Part shown: positions 34,936 to 43,825 of the stretch, in pieces
Numbering within the stretch: the stretch's first letter is position 1
Layout of the letters: every line of letters starts with the position of its first letter
From: Fulvimarina endophytica
Lineage (GTDB): Bacteria; Pseudomonadota; Alphaproteobacteria; Rhizobiales; Rhizobiaceae
Direction of reading: 5' to 3'
Length of the DNA stretch: 64,000 nt
NCBI RefSeq assembly: GCF_003403015.1
Contig: NZ_QURL01000005.1
Coordinates: forward strand, 186,001-250,000
Made by a program: the position numbers and the translations under genes
The notes under the pieces: generated by a model
What the model saw: only the letters and a program-made list of their open reading frames with translations
What the model was told of the DNA's origin: nothing
Databases searched by the model: none

Positions 34936-36045
34936 ATGAGCGATGACGGCAGGACAGTGAAACGGAAGGACGGCGCGACGGGTTTGCGGCGCGGCTGGAC
35001 GACCGGGGCCTGCGCGACGGCCGCGACAAAGGCCGCGCTCAACGGCCTTCTCACCGGCGAATTTCCCGACCCCGTCTCCATCCGCCTGCCCAAGGGGGAA
35101 GAGCCCGCCTTCGCGCTATCCCGGCATCGCCTGACGAACGAGACGGCCGAGGCGAGCATCGTGAAGGATGCCGGCGACGACCCGGACGTGACCCATCTCG
35201 CGGAGATCGTCGTCACGATCGGCCGCGCCCAGGCAGGCAGAGGTCTCGTCTTCAGGGCCGGCGAAGGGGTCGGCACCGTCACCCGCGAAGGTCTGCCGAT
35301 CCCGCCCGGCGAGCCGGCCATCAATCCCGTTCCGAGACAGATGATCCGTTCGGTCGTCGAAGAGATCTGCGAGGCCCATGCCCTCGCCCCGGATTTCGAG
35401 GTGACGATCTCCATTCCCGGCGGCGAGGCGCTGGCGGAAAAGACCTGGAACCCGCGTCTCGGCATTCTCGGCGGCCTCTCGATCCTCGGGACGACCGGCA
35501 TCGTCCACCCTTTCTCCTGCGCCTCCTGGATCAACGCCATCCACCGCGGCGTCGATGTCGCCCGGGCCGCGGGGTTGAGCCATCTCGTCGGGCCGACCGG
35601 TTCCACCAGCGAGGCGGCAGCGAGGACGGTCTATCCCGACCTTCCCGAACTCGCCTTTCTCGACATGGGCGATTTCGCGGGCGGTCTTCTCAAATATCTG
35701 CGCACCCACCCGGTCGAGCGCCTGACGATCGCGGGCGGTTTCGCCAAGCTCTCCAAGCTCGCCCAGGGCGCGATGGATCTTCACTCGGGCCGCAGCCAAG
35801 TGGATTTCGCGTTCCTCGCCGGCCTTGCTGCCGAGGCCGGTCGGGATGATGTCGCCGCGCGGATCAGGGGGGCCAACACGGCGAAGGAGGCGCTCGATAT
35901 CGGCACGGATGCGGGTTTCGATCTCGCCGGGCCGGTCGCCCGAAACGCACAAATCTGCGCGAGGGAGCTTCTGCGCGGCGCGCCCATCGCCATCGATATT
36001 CTCGTGACCGATCGCTCGGGCCATGTCGTCGCCCATGCCCGATGA
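34936..36045 (+). CDS. cbiD: Cobalt-precorrin-5B (C1)-methyltransferase CbiD
   Basis: A 369-residue enzyme of corrin-ring synthesis that methylates C-1. The hallmark LRRGWTTGACATAATKAAL is at the N-terminus, and ILGGLSILGTTGIVHPFSC lies mid-protein. Two ATGs (34927, 34936) are possible; neither has a clear SD. The gene overlaps the start of cobK. In alphaproteobacteria using the aerobic pathway, this step is often assigned to CobF; here CbiD sits with CobK, as seen in genomes lacking CobF. Confidence 0.92.
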   Translation: MSDDGRTVKRKDGATGLRRGWTTGACATAATKAALNGLLTGEFPDPVSIRLPKGEEPAFALSRHRLTNETAEASIVKDAGDDPDVTHLAEIVVTIGRAQAGRGLVFRAGEGVGTVTREGLPIPPGEPAINPVPRQMIRSVVEEICEAHALAPDFEVTISIPGGEALAEKTWNPRLGILGGLSILGTTGIVHPFSCASWINAIHRGVDVARAAGLSHLVGPTGSTSEAAARTVYPDLPELAFLDMGDFAGGLLKYLRTHPVERLTIAGGFAKLSKLAQGAMDLHSGRSQVDFAFLAGLAAEAGRDDVAARIRGANTAKEALDIGTDAGFDLAGPVARNAQICARELLRGAPIAIDILVTDRSGHVVAHAR

Positions 36046-38215
36046 GCCTTCCCCGCCTCCGGTGCTGATACTCGGCGGAACGTCCGAGGCCAATGCGCTC
36101 GGCCGCGCACTCCACGAGGCCGCGCCTCATTGTCCCGTCGTTCTCTCCCTCGCCGGCCGGACCCGCCATCCGGTTCTTCCGCCGCAGACCGTATCCAGAA
36201 CGGGCGGGTTCGGGGGCGCCGATGGTCTTGCCGCCTATCTTCATGCGAACGCGATCGCGGCCGTCGTCGATGCGACGCACCCCTTCGCCGACCGCATCTC
36301 CGAGAACGCGCGCCAGGCGGCACGACTGACCTCCATACCGCTTCTGCGCCTCACCCGCCCGCAATGGTCGCCCCGCGAGGGGGACCACTGGATCCGGCGG
36401 CGATCGGAAGCCGAGGCTGTCATGGCACTGCCGAGAGGGGCACGGCCCTTCGTCGCGCTCGGATCGCAGCATCTCGCCGCGCTGTCGCTGCGACCCGACA
36501 TCCGTCCCGTCGCGCGGATGATCGAGCCCCCGTCCGGCCCTCTTCCACCCACGATCGAGATCGTGTTCGCGAAGCCGGCGGCGGATGCCGGGGCCGAACG
36601 GGACCTCTTCGCCTCGCTCGGCGTCACCCATCTCGTCTGCCGGAACTCGGGCGGGTCGGCCTCCTACGCCAAGATCGAAGCCGCCCGGGGCCTGGCCCTC
36701 CCCGTCATCATGATCGAGCGCCGATCGTGCGACGCCGAAACGAGGACGACGACGGAGATCGGCGAGGCCGTCGACTGGGTGCTCGGACACCTTCGCTGGG
36801 CGCACCCGGTCTCCAGCCGCCGGTCTCCGACTTCGGTATCCGACTTCGCACTGGCACTCCCCTGTGCCGCCATGCGAGACAGGGCTCCGCGCCGTTTCCC
36901 ATCTGACGAAGGATCACCCATGCCGACCACCATTCTGGATCGAGAGACACTGAGCGTCCGTGCCATTCTCGAAGGGATCGACGCAGGCGCCGTCACGGCC
37001 GAGGATGCGATCGCCGAGTCGGCGAGGCGCATCTCTGCGGGCGACGCGGACCTGAAGGCCTTCGTCCATCTGGCCCAGTCCCCGCGCCCGGCGCAGCAGG
37101 GCGGGCTCGCCGGTGTATCGGTCGGCGTGAAGGATATCTTCGACACGGCCGATATGCCGACCGAAATGGGCTCGGCCCTCTACAAGGGTCATCAGCCCCG
37201 TTTCGATGCACCGCTCGTGGCCATGGCCCGGTCTCAGGGTGCCACCATCATGGGCAAGACGGCGACGACCGAGCTCGCCTCCCTCGATCCGACCGACACG
37301 CAGAACCCGGCCGCACCGGGCCATACGCCCGGCGGCTCGTCCTCCGGCTCGGCCGCCTCCGTCGCCGCCGGCTTCTGCGCGGCCGCCTACGGCTCGCAGA
37401 CCGGCGGCTCGGTGATCCGGCCGGCCTCGTTCTGCGGCATCGCCGGCTTCAAGCCGAGCTTCCGGCTGCTGCCGACCGTCGGCATGAAGACCTTTTCGTG
37501 GTCCCTCGACACGGCGGGCCTGTTCGCCCGGTCCGTGGACGATCTCGCGCTGTTCGCGGCACTTTTGACCGGCCGCGAACTCGCAATGCCCGCGCTGACC
37601 GATCTCTCAGGGCTCACCCTCGGCTTCTACCGCACGAGCCTCGACACCCGGATCGAGCCCGAAATGGCGGCGGCCCTCGAAAGTCTCGTCGCTTTGCTGG
37701 AGGGACAGGGCGCCCGAATCGTGGACGTAAGCGAGCCGGCAGCTCTGGAGGAAGGCCGGCAGAGCCATACCGCTCTTCAGGGTTACGAGGCGGCGCGCGC
37801 GCTGCACCACGAGTTCCATGGCGCGGCCGACCGCATGGGCGCCAAGGTGCGCGGCATTCTCGCGGACGGCCAGACGATCGATGCCGTCAGCTACGATGCG
37901 GCGCGCCGTTCGGCCCGGGTCGCCCGCAAGGCTGCCAATGCCCTTTTCGAGAGCGTCGACGGCCTGATCTCGGCTTCCGCCTTCGGTCCGCCTCCGAAGG
38001 GTCTCGGCTCCACCGGAGACCCGACGATCGCGAAGCTCTGGACGCTCACCGGCAATCCGGTCGTCAACATTCCGGGCCTTTCGACCACGGATGGCCTGCC
38101 GCTCGGCATATCCCTGATCACCCGTTTCGGCCGCGATGCCCGTGCCCTTGCGATCGCCTCGGCCATCGAGCGGACGATCGCCGGCCGGACCGGGTCCGTG
38201 GCTGGCAAAGTATGA
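36023..38215 (+). CDS. cobK: Precorrin-6A reductase CobK in continuous frame with an amidase
   Basis: One uninterrupted frame of 730 codons. Residues about 1-265 are CobK: VLILGGTSEANALGRALHEA, the substrate loop VDATHPFADRISENA and VCRNSGGSASYAKIEAARGL. They reduce the corrin macrocycle with NADPH. After VDWVLGHLRWAHP comes a linker of about 40 residues without recognisable fold, then a complete amidase-signature enzyme. No stop codon separates them, although an SD and ATG lie at the amidase start (36920). Either the protein is a fusion, or a lost cobK stop leaves cobK with an extension plus separately initiated amidase. ATG 36035 is an alternative start for cobK. Confidence 0.8.
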   Translation: MSSPMPDEPSPPPVLILGGTSEANALGRALHEAAPHCPVVLSLAGRTRHPVLPPQTVSRTGGFGGADGLAAYLHANAIAAVVDATHPFADRISENARQAARLTSIPLLRLTRPQWSPREGDHWIRRRSEAEAVMALPRGARPFVALGSQHLAALSLRPDIRPVARMIEPPSGPLPPTIEIVFAKPAADAGAERDLFASLGVTHLVCRNSGGSASYAKIEAARGLALPVIMIERRSCDAETRTTTEIGEAVDWVLGHLRWAHPVSSRRSPTSVSDFALALPCAAMRDRAPRRFPSDEGSPMPTTILDRETLSVRAILEGIDAGAVTAEDAIAESARRISAGDADLKAFVHLAQSPRPAQQGGLAGVSVGVKDIFDTADMPTEMGSALYKGHQPRFDAPLVAMARSQGATIMGKTATTELASLDPTDTQNPAAPGHTPGGSSSGSAASVAAGFCAAAYGSQTGGSVIRPASFCGIAGFKPSFRLLPTVGMKTFSWSLDTAGLFARSVDDLALFAALLTGRELAMPALTDLSGLTLGFYRTSLDTRIEPEMAAALESLVALLEGQGARIVDVSEPAALEEGRQSHTALQGYEAARALHHEFHGAADRMGAKVRGILADGQTIDAVSYDAARRSARVARKAANALFESVDGLISASAFGPPPKGLGSTGDPTIAKLWTLTGNPVVNIPGLSTTDGLPLGISLITRFGRDARALAIASAIERTIAGRTGSVAGKV
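36920..38215 (+). CDS. Amidase (amidase-signature family), internal start within the cobK frame
   Basis: From ATG 36920, preceded by GAAGGATCACCC, the frame encodes 431 residues of an amidase-signature hydrolase. The Ser-cisSer-Lys triad is in place: K in GVSVGVKDIFDTADMPT, and the serines in HTPGGSSSGSAASVAAG and YGSQTGGSVIRPASFCG. Such enzymes hydrolyse carboxamides; the substrate is unknown. This is the probable initiation site if the amidase is made as a separate protein. Family members of this length normally stand alone, which favours separate initiation. Confidence 0.75.
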   Translation: MPTTILDRETLSVRAILEGIDAGAVTAEDAIAESARRISAGDADLKAFVHLAQSPRPAQQGGLAGVSVGVKDIFDTADMPTEMGSALYKGHQPRFDAPLVAMARSQGATIMGKTATTELASLDPTDTQNPAAPGHTPGGSSSGSAASVAAGFCAAAYGSQTGGSVIRPASFCGIAGFKPSFRLLPTVGMKTFSWSLDTAGLFARSVDDLALFAALLTGRELAMPALTDLSGLTLGFYRTSLDTRIEPEMAAALESLVALLEGQGARIVDVSEPAALEEGRQSHTALQGYEAARALHHEFHGAADRMGAKVRGILADGQTIDAVSYDAARRSARVARKAANALFESVDGLISASAFGPPPKGLGSTGDPTIAKLWTLTGNPVVNIPGLSTTDGLPLGISLITRFGRDARALAIASAIERTIAGRTGSVAGKV

Positions 38216-38475
38216 TTCGCACTGCGCGAGCGAAACGGTCGCGAGCCCTGACTTACGAAAGGTTGGATGGTGCGAGCCTTAAAAAATGTCGTGACGCTTC
38301 GCGGCGCACCATCGAAAGGCACTTGTTAACGGTCACCCGATCAACCAAGTTGAAGTCTTGTCCGATCGGGAGTGCGTGACGTCCAACGTTGCGCAAAGGT
38401 CGGTCTGAGAGCGCTTCGCAAGGCGACCGCCGTTCCGGCAGGTCGCGAAAGCAAGCGGAAAGAGGAGACAGACAC

Positions 38476-38559
38476 ATGGACAGCATTCGTTCATTCAATG
38501 TGCTGATGGTATGTGCCGCGTTCGCCTTTGTTGGGGCAATGGTCGTCGGCGTCCTGTAG
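38476..38559 (+). CDS. Small membrane peptide, 27 residues
   Basis: A short frame, MDSIRSFNVLMVCAAF then an FVGAMVVGVL tail, preceded by AGAGGAG ten bases before the ATG and followed by a perfect intrinsic terminator 32 bases after the stop. About 19 of 27 residues form one hydrophobic helix with a short charged N-terminus. Complete small-gene architecture (SD, frame, terminator) in its own 370-base interval supports expression. Function is unknown. Confidence 0.65.
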   Translation: MDSIRSFNVLMVCAAFAFVGAMVVGVL

Positions 38560-38590
38560 GGCTCCCGCCCGAAACGACCTCTGAATCAAG

Positions 38591-38616
38591 AAAAACCGGG
38601 CTTCGGCCCGGTTTTT
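38591..38616. terminator. Bidirectional UUCG-loop terminator
   Basis: AAAAACCGGGC and GCCCGGTTTTT form an 11-bp perfect stem closed by a TTCG tetraloop, with T5 on either strand. It ends the small peptide gene and the convergent AI-2E-family gene. Confidence 0.9.
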
Positions 38617-38650
38617 CGCTGTCTGGCCCTTCGATCGGACGATCGGGCGT

Positions 38651-39847
38651 TCAGTCCGACGAGCCGTCGGCCTCGATCTCTTCGCCCGAGAGGAATGCGC
38701 CGAACGCGGCGAGGCTTTCGATATAGGTCGCGAAGACCTTGATCGCGACCATCAGCGGCACGGCAAGGAACATGCCCGCGACGCCCCAGATCCACCCCCA
38801 GAAGGCGACCGAGAGAAACACGGCAGCGGCATTCATCTGAAGCCTGCGTCCGACGACCGTCGGTGTCACGAACTGGCCCTCGATCGTCGTGCAGGCGAGA
38901 TAGATGAGAACGGGCACGGAGGCTTCAGCGAGACTCCCGAAATCGGCAAGCGCGATGACGCCGACCAGCGCCATGCCGAACAGGGATCCGAGATAGGGAA
39001 TGAAGTTGAGAAGGGTCGCAAGGGCGCCGAAGACGACGGGCGACGGCATGCCGGCATACCAGAGGCCGGTACCGACGGCGATTCCGAGACCGGTGTTGAT
39101 CACGGTGATGGTCAGAAAGTAGCGCGACAGCTCCCGCTCGATATCATGGGCGATATGAAGCGCTTTCTTCTTGTCGGAGAGGGTCGGCATCAGGCGGACG
39201 AGTTTGGCGTAGAACATGTCCCCCGATGCGAGAAGGAAGAACAGAAAGACGAGCGAGAAGAGAACGGATGCGAGAACGGTCGGCAATGCGCTGGCGGCGT
39301 TGTCGATCAGCCCGGGGTTCTGGACCACGACCTCCTGGGGCCCTTCGCTGGACGGCCGGGCGAATGGTGACGGCGGGAGCTCGTTGGGTCCCATCCGGCT
39401 TTCGCCCCCTTCGCCGCTCATCTCCCGAGTAGCCGCCTGCAGGGTCTGGAAGCGCCCCTGGACCTCGCGGATTTCCCGATCAACCGCCTGGGCGTAGCGT
39501 GGCGCGTTACTGATGATCTGGCCGATCGGAGCGCTCAGCATGTAGAAACCGAAGGTCAGGAAGGCCAGCGATCCGATCACGAGGACGAAGGCGGAGATCG
39601 GCTCCCAGATCTTCAGCCGGCGGCGCAGGAAGCGCACGATCGGGCTCATGATGAGGGCGAAGAGAAGCGCGAGGATGACCGGCAGGACGAAGCTCGCCGT
39701 CAGGTAGAGCCCACCGAAGAAAAGGATGAAGAAGATCCCGATGACCGCCCATCGCGGTCCCGCTTCGATGGTCTGGCGAGCGATAAGGCCGATAGAGGTG
39801 ACCGACCCCTGGCTATCGGCGGACACCTTCTCGTCGTTCTTCGCCAA
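38651..39847 (-). CDS. AI-2E family transporter (YdiK/PerM-like permease)
   Basis: A 398-residue membrane protein with paired N-terminal helices, a periplasmic or cytosolic domain of about 100 residues, and a C-terminal helix block including NFIPYLGSLFGMALVGVIAL. Members have been linked to autoinducer-2 export, Na+(Li+)/H+ antiport or unknown transport, so substrate is open. The TTG start at 39847 is chosen because GGAGG lies seven bases upstream; the nearby ATG is out of frame. The gene is alone on its strand and shares a terminator with the small peptide gene. Confidence 0.85.
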   Translation of the reverse strand: MAKNDEKVSADSQGSVTSIGLIARQTIEAGPRWAVIGIFFILFFGGLYLTASFVLPVILALLFALIMSPIVRFLRRRLKIWEPISAFVLVIGSLAFLTFGFYMLSAPIGQIISNAPRYAQAVDREIREVQGRFQTLQAATREMSGEGGESRMGPNELPPSPFARPSSEGPQEVVVQNPGLIDNAASALPTVLASVLFSLVFLFFLLASGDMFYAKLVRLMPTLSDKKKALHIAHDIERELSRYFLTITVINTGLGIAVGTGLWYAGMPSPVVFGALATLLNFIPYLGSLFGMALVGVIALADFGSLAEASVPVLIYLACTTIEGQFVTPTVVGRRLQMNAAAVFLSVAFWGWIWGVAGMFLAVPLMVAIKVFATYIESLAAFGAFLSGEEIEADGSSD

Positions 39848-40176
39848 GTCATGGCCTCCGATATGCGCCGGAGCCTACTCTCCAACCCCACGCCTCGGTA
39901 ACGTAAAACGTGATCGCTCGTTCCGGGATCGTCAGGCATCAATATCGATCTTCATCCGTACCTGGCTGACGGCTGAGATCCGGTGGAGCTTCTTCGAATT
40001 GGCGGCGACGCCGCATCCGCAATCGCCGTGGGTCCACGGACGCGGTCCGGCTCGGGACCGAAGATCATCGCACATGGGATGGGCCGCACGGACGAGCGCC
40101 CCGCGCACGACGGCCCCGCGGGCCGCATCCCGCGCCGGCCCGCCCTCTCCCTGATGTCGGCGCGTTTCTTCGCGCG
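39848..40176. other. Intergenic stretch without a recognisable gene
   Basis: This 329-base gap holds the AI-2E gene's upstream region and the sequence beyond the aapP stop. A small GCGCG-TTTCTT-CGCGC hairpin (about 40155-40170) lies just past aapP. A lone GTAACG at 39898 is not followed by CGAA at the right distance. Nothing else stands out. Confidence 0.5.
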
Positions 40177-40965
40177 TCAGTGAAGGATCTGCGACAGGAA
40201 CAGCTTCGTGCGTTCGTGCTGGGGATTGTCGAAGAACGCCTTCGGTTCGTTCTGCTCGACGACCTGGCCGCGATCCATGAAGATCACGCGGTTGGCCACC
40301 TGCCGGGCAAAACCCATCTCGTGGGTCACGCAGAGCATGGTCATGCCCTCTTCGGCGAGACCCACCATGACGTCGAGGACTTCCTTGATCATCTCCGGAT
40401 CGAGCGCCGAGGTCGGCTCGTCGAACAGCATGATGCGCGGGTTCATGCAGAGCGAGCGCGCGATGGCGACGCGCTGCTGCTGACCGCCGGAGAGCTGGCC
40501 GGGATACTTGTTCGCCTGTTCCGGAATCTTGACCCGCTCGAGATAGTGCATCGCGATCTCCTCGGCCTTCTTCTTGGGCATCTTGCGGACCCAGATCGGC
40601 GCGAGCGTGCAGTTTTCGAGAATGGTCAGGTGCGGGAACAGGTTGAAGTGCTGGAACACCATGCCGACCTCGCGGCGCACCTCGTCGATCTTCTTCAGAT
40701 CACCCGTGAGTTCGATCCCGTCGACGACGATCCGGCCCTTCTGATGCTCTTCCAGCCGGTTGATGCACCGGATCATGGTCGACTTGCCGGACCCCGAGGG
40801 CCCGCAGATGACGATCCGCTCGCCCTTCTGGACCGTCAGATTGATGTCGCGCAGCACGTGGAACTCGCCATACCACTTGTTGACGTGATCCATCTCGACC
40901 GCGACCTCTTCGGAGATACGGGGCGCAGCGGGCGTTACCGGTGCCTGTTCCTGGGTATGGGACAT
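40177..40965 (-). CDS. aapP: General L-amino acid ABC transporter ATP-binding protein
   Basis: A 262-residue ATPase of the polar-amino-acid uptake family. Walker A (GPSGSGKST), Q-loop ([13 protein letters not shown]), ABC signature ([15 protein letters not shown]), Walker B ([15 protein letters not shown]) and the switch histidine (VTHEMGF) are all present. It is the last gene of aapJQMP and energises the AapQ-AapM permease. It follows aapM after 12 bases. Confidence 0.95.
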   Translation of the reverse strand: MSHTQEQAPVTPAAPRISEEVAVEMDHVNKWYGEFHVLRDINLTVQKGERIVICGPSGSGKSTMIRCINRLEEHQKGRIVVDGIELTGDLKKIDEVRREVGMVFQHFNLFPHLTILENCTLAPIWVRKMPKKKAEEIAMHYLERVKIPEQANKYPGQLSGGQQQRVAIARSLCMNPRIMLFDEPTSALDPEMIKEVLDVMVGLAEEGMTMLCVTHEMGFARQVANRVIFMDRGQVVEQNEPKAFFDNPQHERTKLFLSQILH

Positions 40966-40977
40966 GGAGAGACGTCC

Positions 40978-42471
40978 TTATCGTTTGTGTCCGGTGTCGA
41001 GGCGGCGCTCGACGAAGATCGAATAGCGGGACATGCCGAAGCAGAAGACCCAATAGATGCAGGCGGCGAAGAGCAGGCCCGTGGCGGGCGTCGTCGGCGT
41101 GATCCAGTTGGGGTCCGCAAAGCCCCGCTTCACGGTGCCGAGGAGATCGGCGAGACCGATGATGTAGACCAGCGACGTGTCCTTGAAGACGCCGATGAAG
41201 GTGTTGACGATGCCCGGGATCACGATCTTCAGCGCCTGCGGCAGGATGATGAGACGCATCTTCTGCCAGTAGGACAGCGCCATGGCATCGGCGCCCTCGT
41301 ACTGCCCTCGCGGAATCGCCTGCAGACCGCCGCGGATCACCTCGGCCATGTAGGCACCCGCGAACATCGAGAACCCGACGACGACGCGCAGCAGCGAGTT
41401 GAAGTTCACGCCGTCCGGCATGAACAGCGGCAGCATGAAGGTCGCCATGAAGAGCACGGTGATCAGCGGAACGCCGCGCCAGAACTCGATGAAGATGATG
41501 CAGAACAGTCGGATGGCCGGCATGTGCGAGCGGCGGCCGAGCGCGAGCAGGATGCCGAGCGGAAGCGAGGCCGCGATGACCGAGAAGGCGACCACGAGGG
41601 TCAGCATCAGCCCGCCCCACCGATTGGTCGGGACATGGGAGAGGCCGAAATCGCCACTCAGCGCGACGACAAAGAGGAGAGCGAAGACGAGCGGCGTGAA
41701 CAGCGCGACAACGCCGCCGGACCCCGCTCTGAGCCCTGCCGCGATGGCGAGCGCGATCGATGCGAGGGCGGCGAGCGCGGAGAGGAGCGTCAGGATGCTG
41801 AAATCGAAGACCAGCACCCTGACCGAGCCGAGATCGACGACGATCGCGAGAAGCGCGAGGGCGAAGGCCGCAAGGGCGAGCCAGATCGCGGCCCGCATGT
41901 CGAGCCGCGAAAACCCGACGCGCGGCGACGACCCGACGCCGCTCAGGGTGACGGCCGCAGCGAGGATGAGGGCGAGCGCGATCGTGCCGCCCGGCAGGTC
42001 GAATTCGCCGCCGGTGAGAAGAACGAGCGAGACGATCGGGAAGACCGCGAAGAGAAGAACGGCGTTGATCCGCTTGTAGGGCATGTTCGGAACCACGAGG
42101 GCTGCGATGAGCGCCGCGAGGGCAAGGAAGATCGCATCCACCCGCCAGCGCTGCTCGAGCGGGTAGGTGCCGTAGACGAACTGCCCGAACTTGGCCTCGA
42201 CGAACGCCCAGCAGGCGCCGCCATGGCCCCCGCCCTCCACGAGGCAGGCTTCGCGATTGTCGCCGACGAAGACGGCGCTCACCCAGACGAAATCGACGAG
42301 CTTGACCGCGACCCAGATAAGGAACGCCGCGCAGGCGAGCGTCAGCACCGTGTCGAGGGGCGTCGAGAATAGGTTGGTCCGCACGACGGCAAGTGGGCCG
42401 TCGTTCTTGCGGGGCGGTGCGAGCTGCGGGAGTTCCCGCGTCGCGACGAAGGCGCTGCTGTGCTCTTGCAT
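40978..42471 (-). CDS. aapM: General L-amino acid ABC transporter permease AapM, enlarged
   Basis: A 497-residue permease whose C-terminal half carries the ABC permease domain: LPLGILLALGRRSHMPAIR, the FIEFWRGVPLITVLFMA segment, and the EAA-type loop QAIPRGQYEGADAMALSYWQ. Rhizobial AapM is about 384 residues. The excess is an extra hydrophobic block at about residues 160-275, with three or four additional potential helices. Everything around it fits the family and the frame is intact, so this looks like a lineage-specific expansion. It is third in aapJQMP, between aapQ and aapP. Confidence 0.9.
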   Translation of the reverse strand: MQEHSSAFVATRELPQLAPPRKNDGPLAVVRTNLFSTPLDTVLTLACAAFLIWVAVKLVDFVWVSAVFVGDNREACLVEGGGHGGACWAFVEAKFGQFVYGTYPLEQRWRVDAIFLALAALIAALVVPNMPYKRINAVLLFAVFPIVSLVLLTGGEFDLPGGTIALALILAAAVTLSGVGSSPRVGFSRLDMRAAIWLALAAFALALLAIVVDLGSVRVLVFDFSILTLLSALAALASIALAIAAGLRAGSGGVVALFTPLVFALLFVVALSGDFGLSHVPTNRWGGLMLTLVVAFSVIAASLPLGILLALGRRSHMPAIRLFCIIFIEFWRGVPLITVLFMATFMLPLFMPDGVNFNSLLRVVVGFSMFAGAYMAEVIRGGLQAIPRGQYEGADAMALSYWQKMRLIILPQALKIVIPGIVNTFIGVFKDTSLVYIIGLADLLGTVKRGFADPNWITPTTPATGLLFAACIYWVFCFGMSRYSIFVERRLDTGHKR

Positions 42472-42481
42472 CTGTCCGCTC

Positions 42482-43579
42482 CTACCGCTCCGCCAGGGCC
42501 ATTTTCGTATTGAACCAGTTCATGAAGAGCGACACGACGATGCTGATGGTGAGATAGACCCCCATGCTGATCACGATGATCTCGATCGACTGGCCCGACT
42601 GGTTGAGAACCGTCGTGCCGATCGCGAAGAGTTCGGGATAGCCGATCGCAAGGCCGAGGGACGAGTTCTTGATGAGGTTCAGATACTGGCTCGTGAGCGG
42701 CGGGATGATGACGCGGAAGGCCTGCGGGACGACGACGAGCCGCAGGATCTTGCCCCGGCGCAGACCGAGCGCCGAGGCGGCCTCCGTCTGCCCGCGTGAG
42801 ACCGACAGGATGCCCGCCCGCACGATCTCGGCGATGAAGGCCGCCGTGTAGAGCGAGAGCGCCAGGAAGAGGGCGACGAATTCGGGCCGGATCTGGAACC
42901 CGCCCTGAAGATTGAACCGAGAGGGCGTCGGAACCTCGACGGTCGCCGGAAGGCCCGTCAGGACGAAGACGGCGAGCGGCAGGCCGAGAACGAGGGCCAG
43001 AACGCTCCACAGGATCGGCTTGCGAACGCCGGTCTTCGACTGGTGGGCCTTGTTGCGCTTTGCGAGCCAGACCGCTGCGACGATACCGACCGCGAAGGCG
43101 GCGAGGCTCGCCCAGGCCAGCGCGCCGAAGATCAGGGTCGGCGTCTGGAGACCGCGATTGGTGAGGTAGAAGCCGAAGGGATTCTCCTCGACGCCGCGCG
43201 GGCCGTCGAGAACCGAGATGACGCCGAAATACCAGAAGAGGATGACCAGGAGCGGCGGAATGTTGCGGAAGATCTCCACGTAGACGGTGGAGAGAAGCCG
43301 GACGAGAAAGTTCTGCGACAGGCGTCCGATGCCGATGATGAACCCGACGATGGTCGCGAAGACGATGCCGGCACCCGCGACGAGGAGCGTGTTGACGAGG
43401 CCGACGAGAAGCGCCCGGCCATAGGTCGAGGCGTTCGAATAGGCGATCGGCGTCTGTCCGATGTCGAAGCCGGCCCGGTTGGTCAGGAATCCGAACCCGG
43501 ATGCGATATTGGCCTGGGCGAGGTTGCGAGCCGTGTTGTCGATCAGCCACCAGGCGAACAGCACGAGACCGACGATCAT
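42482..43579 (-). CDS. aapQ: General L-amino acid ABC transporter permease AapQ, 5' end disturbed
   Basis: From ATG 43579 the frame gives 365 residues with the usual NIASGFGFLTNRAGFDI segment, the permease core TVYVEIFRNIPPLLVILFWY and the EAA-type loop ILSVSRGQTEAASALGLRRG. The start is in doubt. Family-like sequence (GLLTDPKIRSIAIQTT) continues in frame upstream of 43579. The only ATG with a good SD (AGAGGTTTGA) is at 43681, and a TGA stands at its ninth codon. ATG 43579 has no SD and lies inside the first membrane helix. The gene may be crippled, may start at a non-ATG codon near 43620-43650, or the base may be an assembly error. Confidence 0.8.
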   Translation of the reverse strand: MIVGLVLFAWWLIDNTARNLAQANIASGFGFLTNRAGFDIGQTPIAYSNASTYGRALLVGLVNTLLVAGAGIVFATIVGFIIGIGRLSQNFLVRLLSTVYVEIFRNIPPLLVILFWYFGVISVLDGPRGVEENPFGFYLTNRGLQTPTLIFGALAWASLAAFAVGIVAAVWLAKRNKAHQSKTGVRKPILWSVLALVLGLPLAVFVLTGLPATVEVPTPSRFNLQGGFQIRPEFVALFLALSLYTAAFIAEIVRAGILSVSRGQTEAASALGLRRGKILRLVVVPQAFRVIIPPLTSQYLNLIKNSSLGLAIGYPELFAIGTTVLNQSGQSIEIIVISMGVYLTISIVVSLFMNWFNTKMALAER

Positions 43580-43654
43580 CGTCGTCTGGATCGCGATGGA
43601 TCGGATTTTCGGATCGGTCAGCAGTCCGGAGGACGAGGACGCGGAACGTCCCTG

Positions 43655-43681
43655 TCAGGCGCCAGAAGTGTCGACGGCCAT
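43655..43681 (-). other. Apparent original aapQ start followed by in-frame TGA
   Basis: ATG GCC GTC GAC ACT TCT GGC GCC TGA, with AGAGG five bases upstream, is in the same frame as the aapQ body (102 bases upstream of ATG 43579). It encodes MAVDTSGA and then stops. A CGA or GGA codon at this place would restore an AapQ of normal length. Confidence 0.7.
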
Positions 43682-43772
43682 TCAAACCTCTTGGGGTAAG
43701 GGCTTCTTGTCGCTTTTTTGGTGTCAGGAACGGACCGGCGCGGTGCGCCGATCCGTCGTCTTCGAAGTCAGG

Positions 43773-43811
43773 GGCCGCGGCCGACGAAGGTGCCCGTCCG
43801 TCGCCGCGGCC
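43773..43811 (-). terminator. Strong hairpin between aapJ and aapQ
   Basis: GGCCGCGGCGACG pairs with CGTCGGCCGCGGCC (13 bp with one bulge) 14 bases after the aapJ stop and has no T tract. This placement fits a 3'-stabilising or partially terminating hairpin that raises binding-protein output over permeases. Confidence 0.6.
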
Positions 43812-43825
43812 GCGCCGCACTAATC

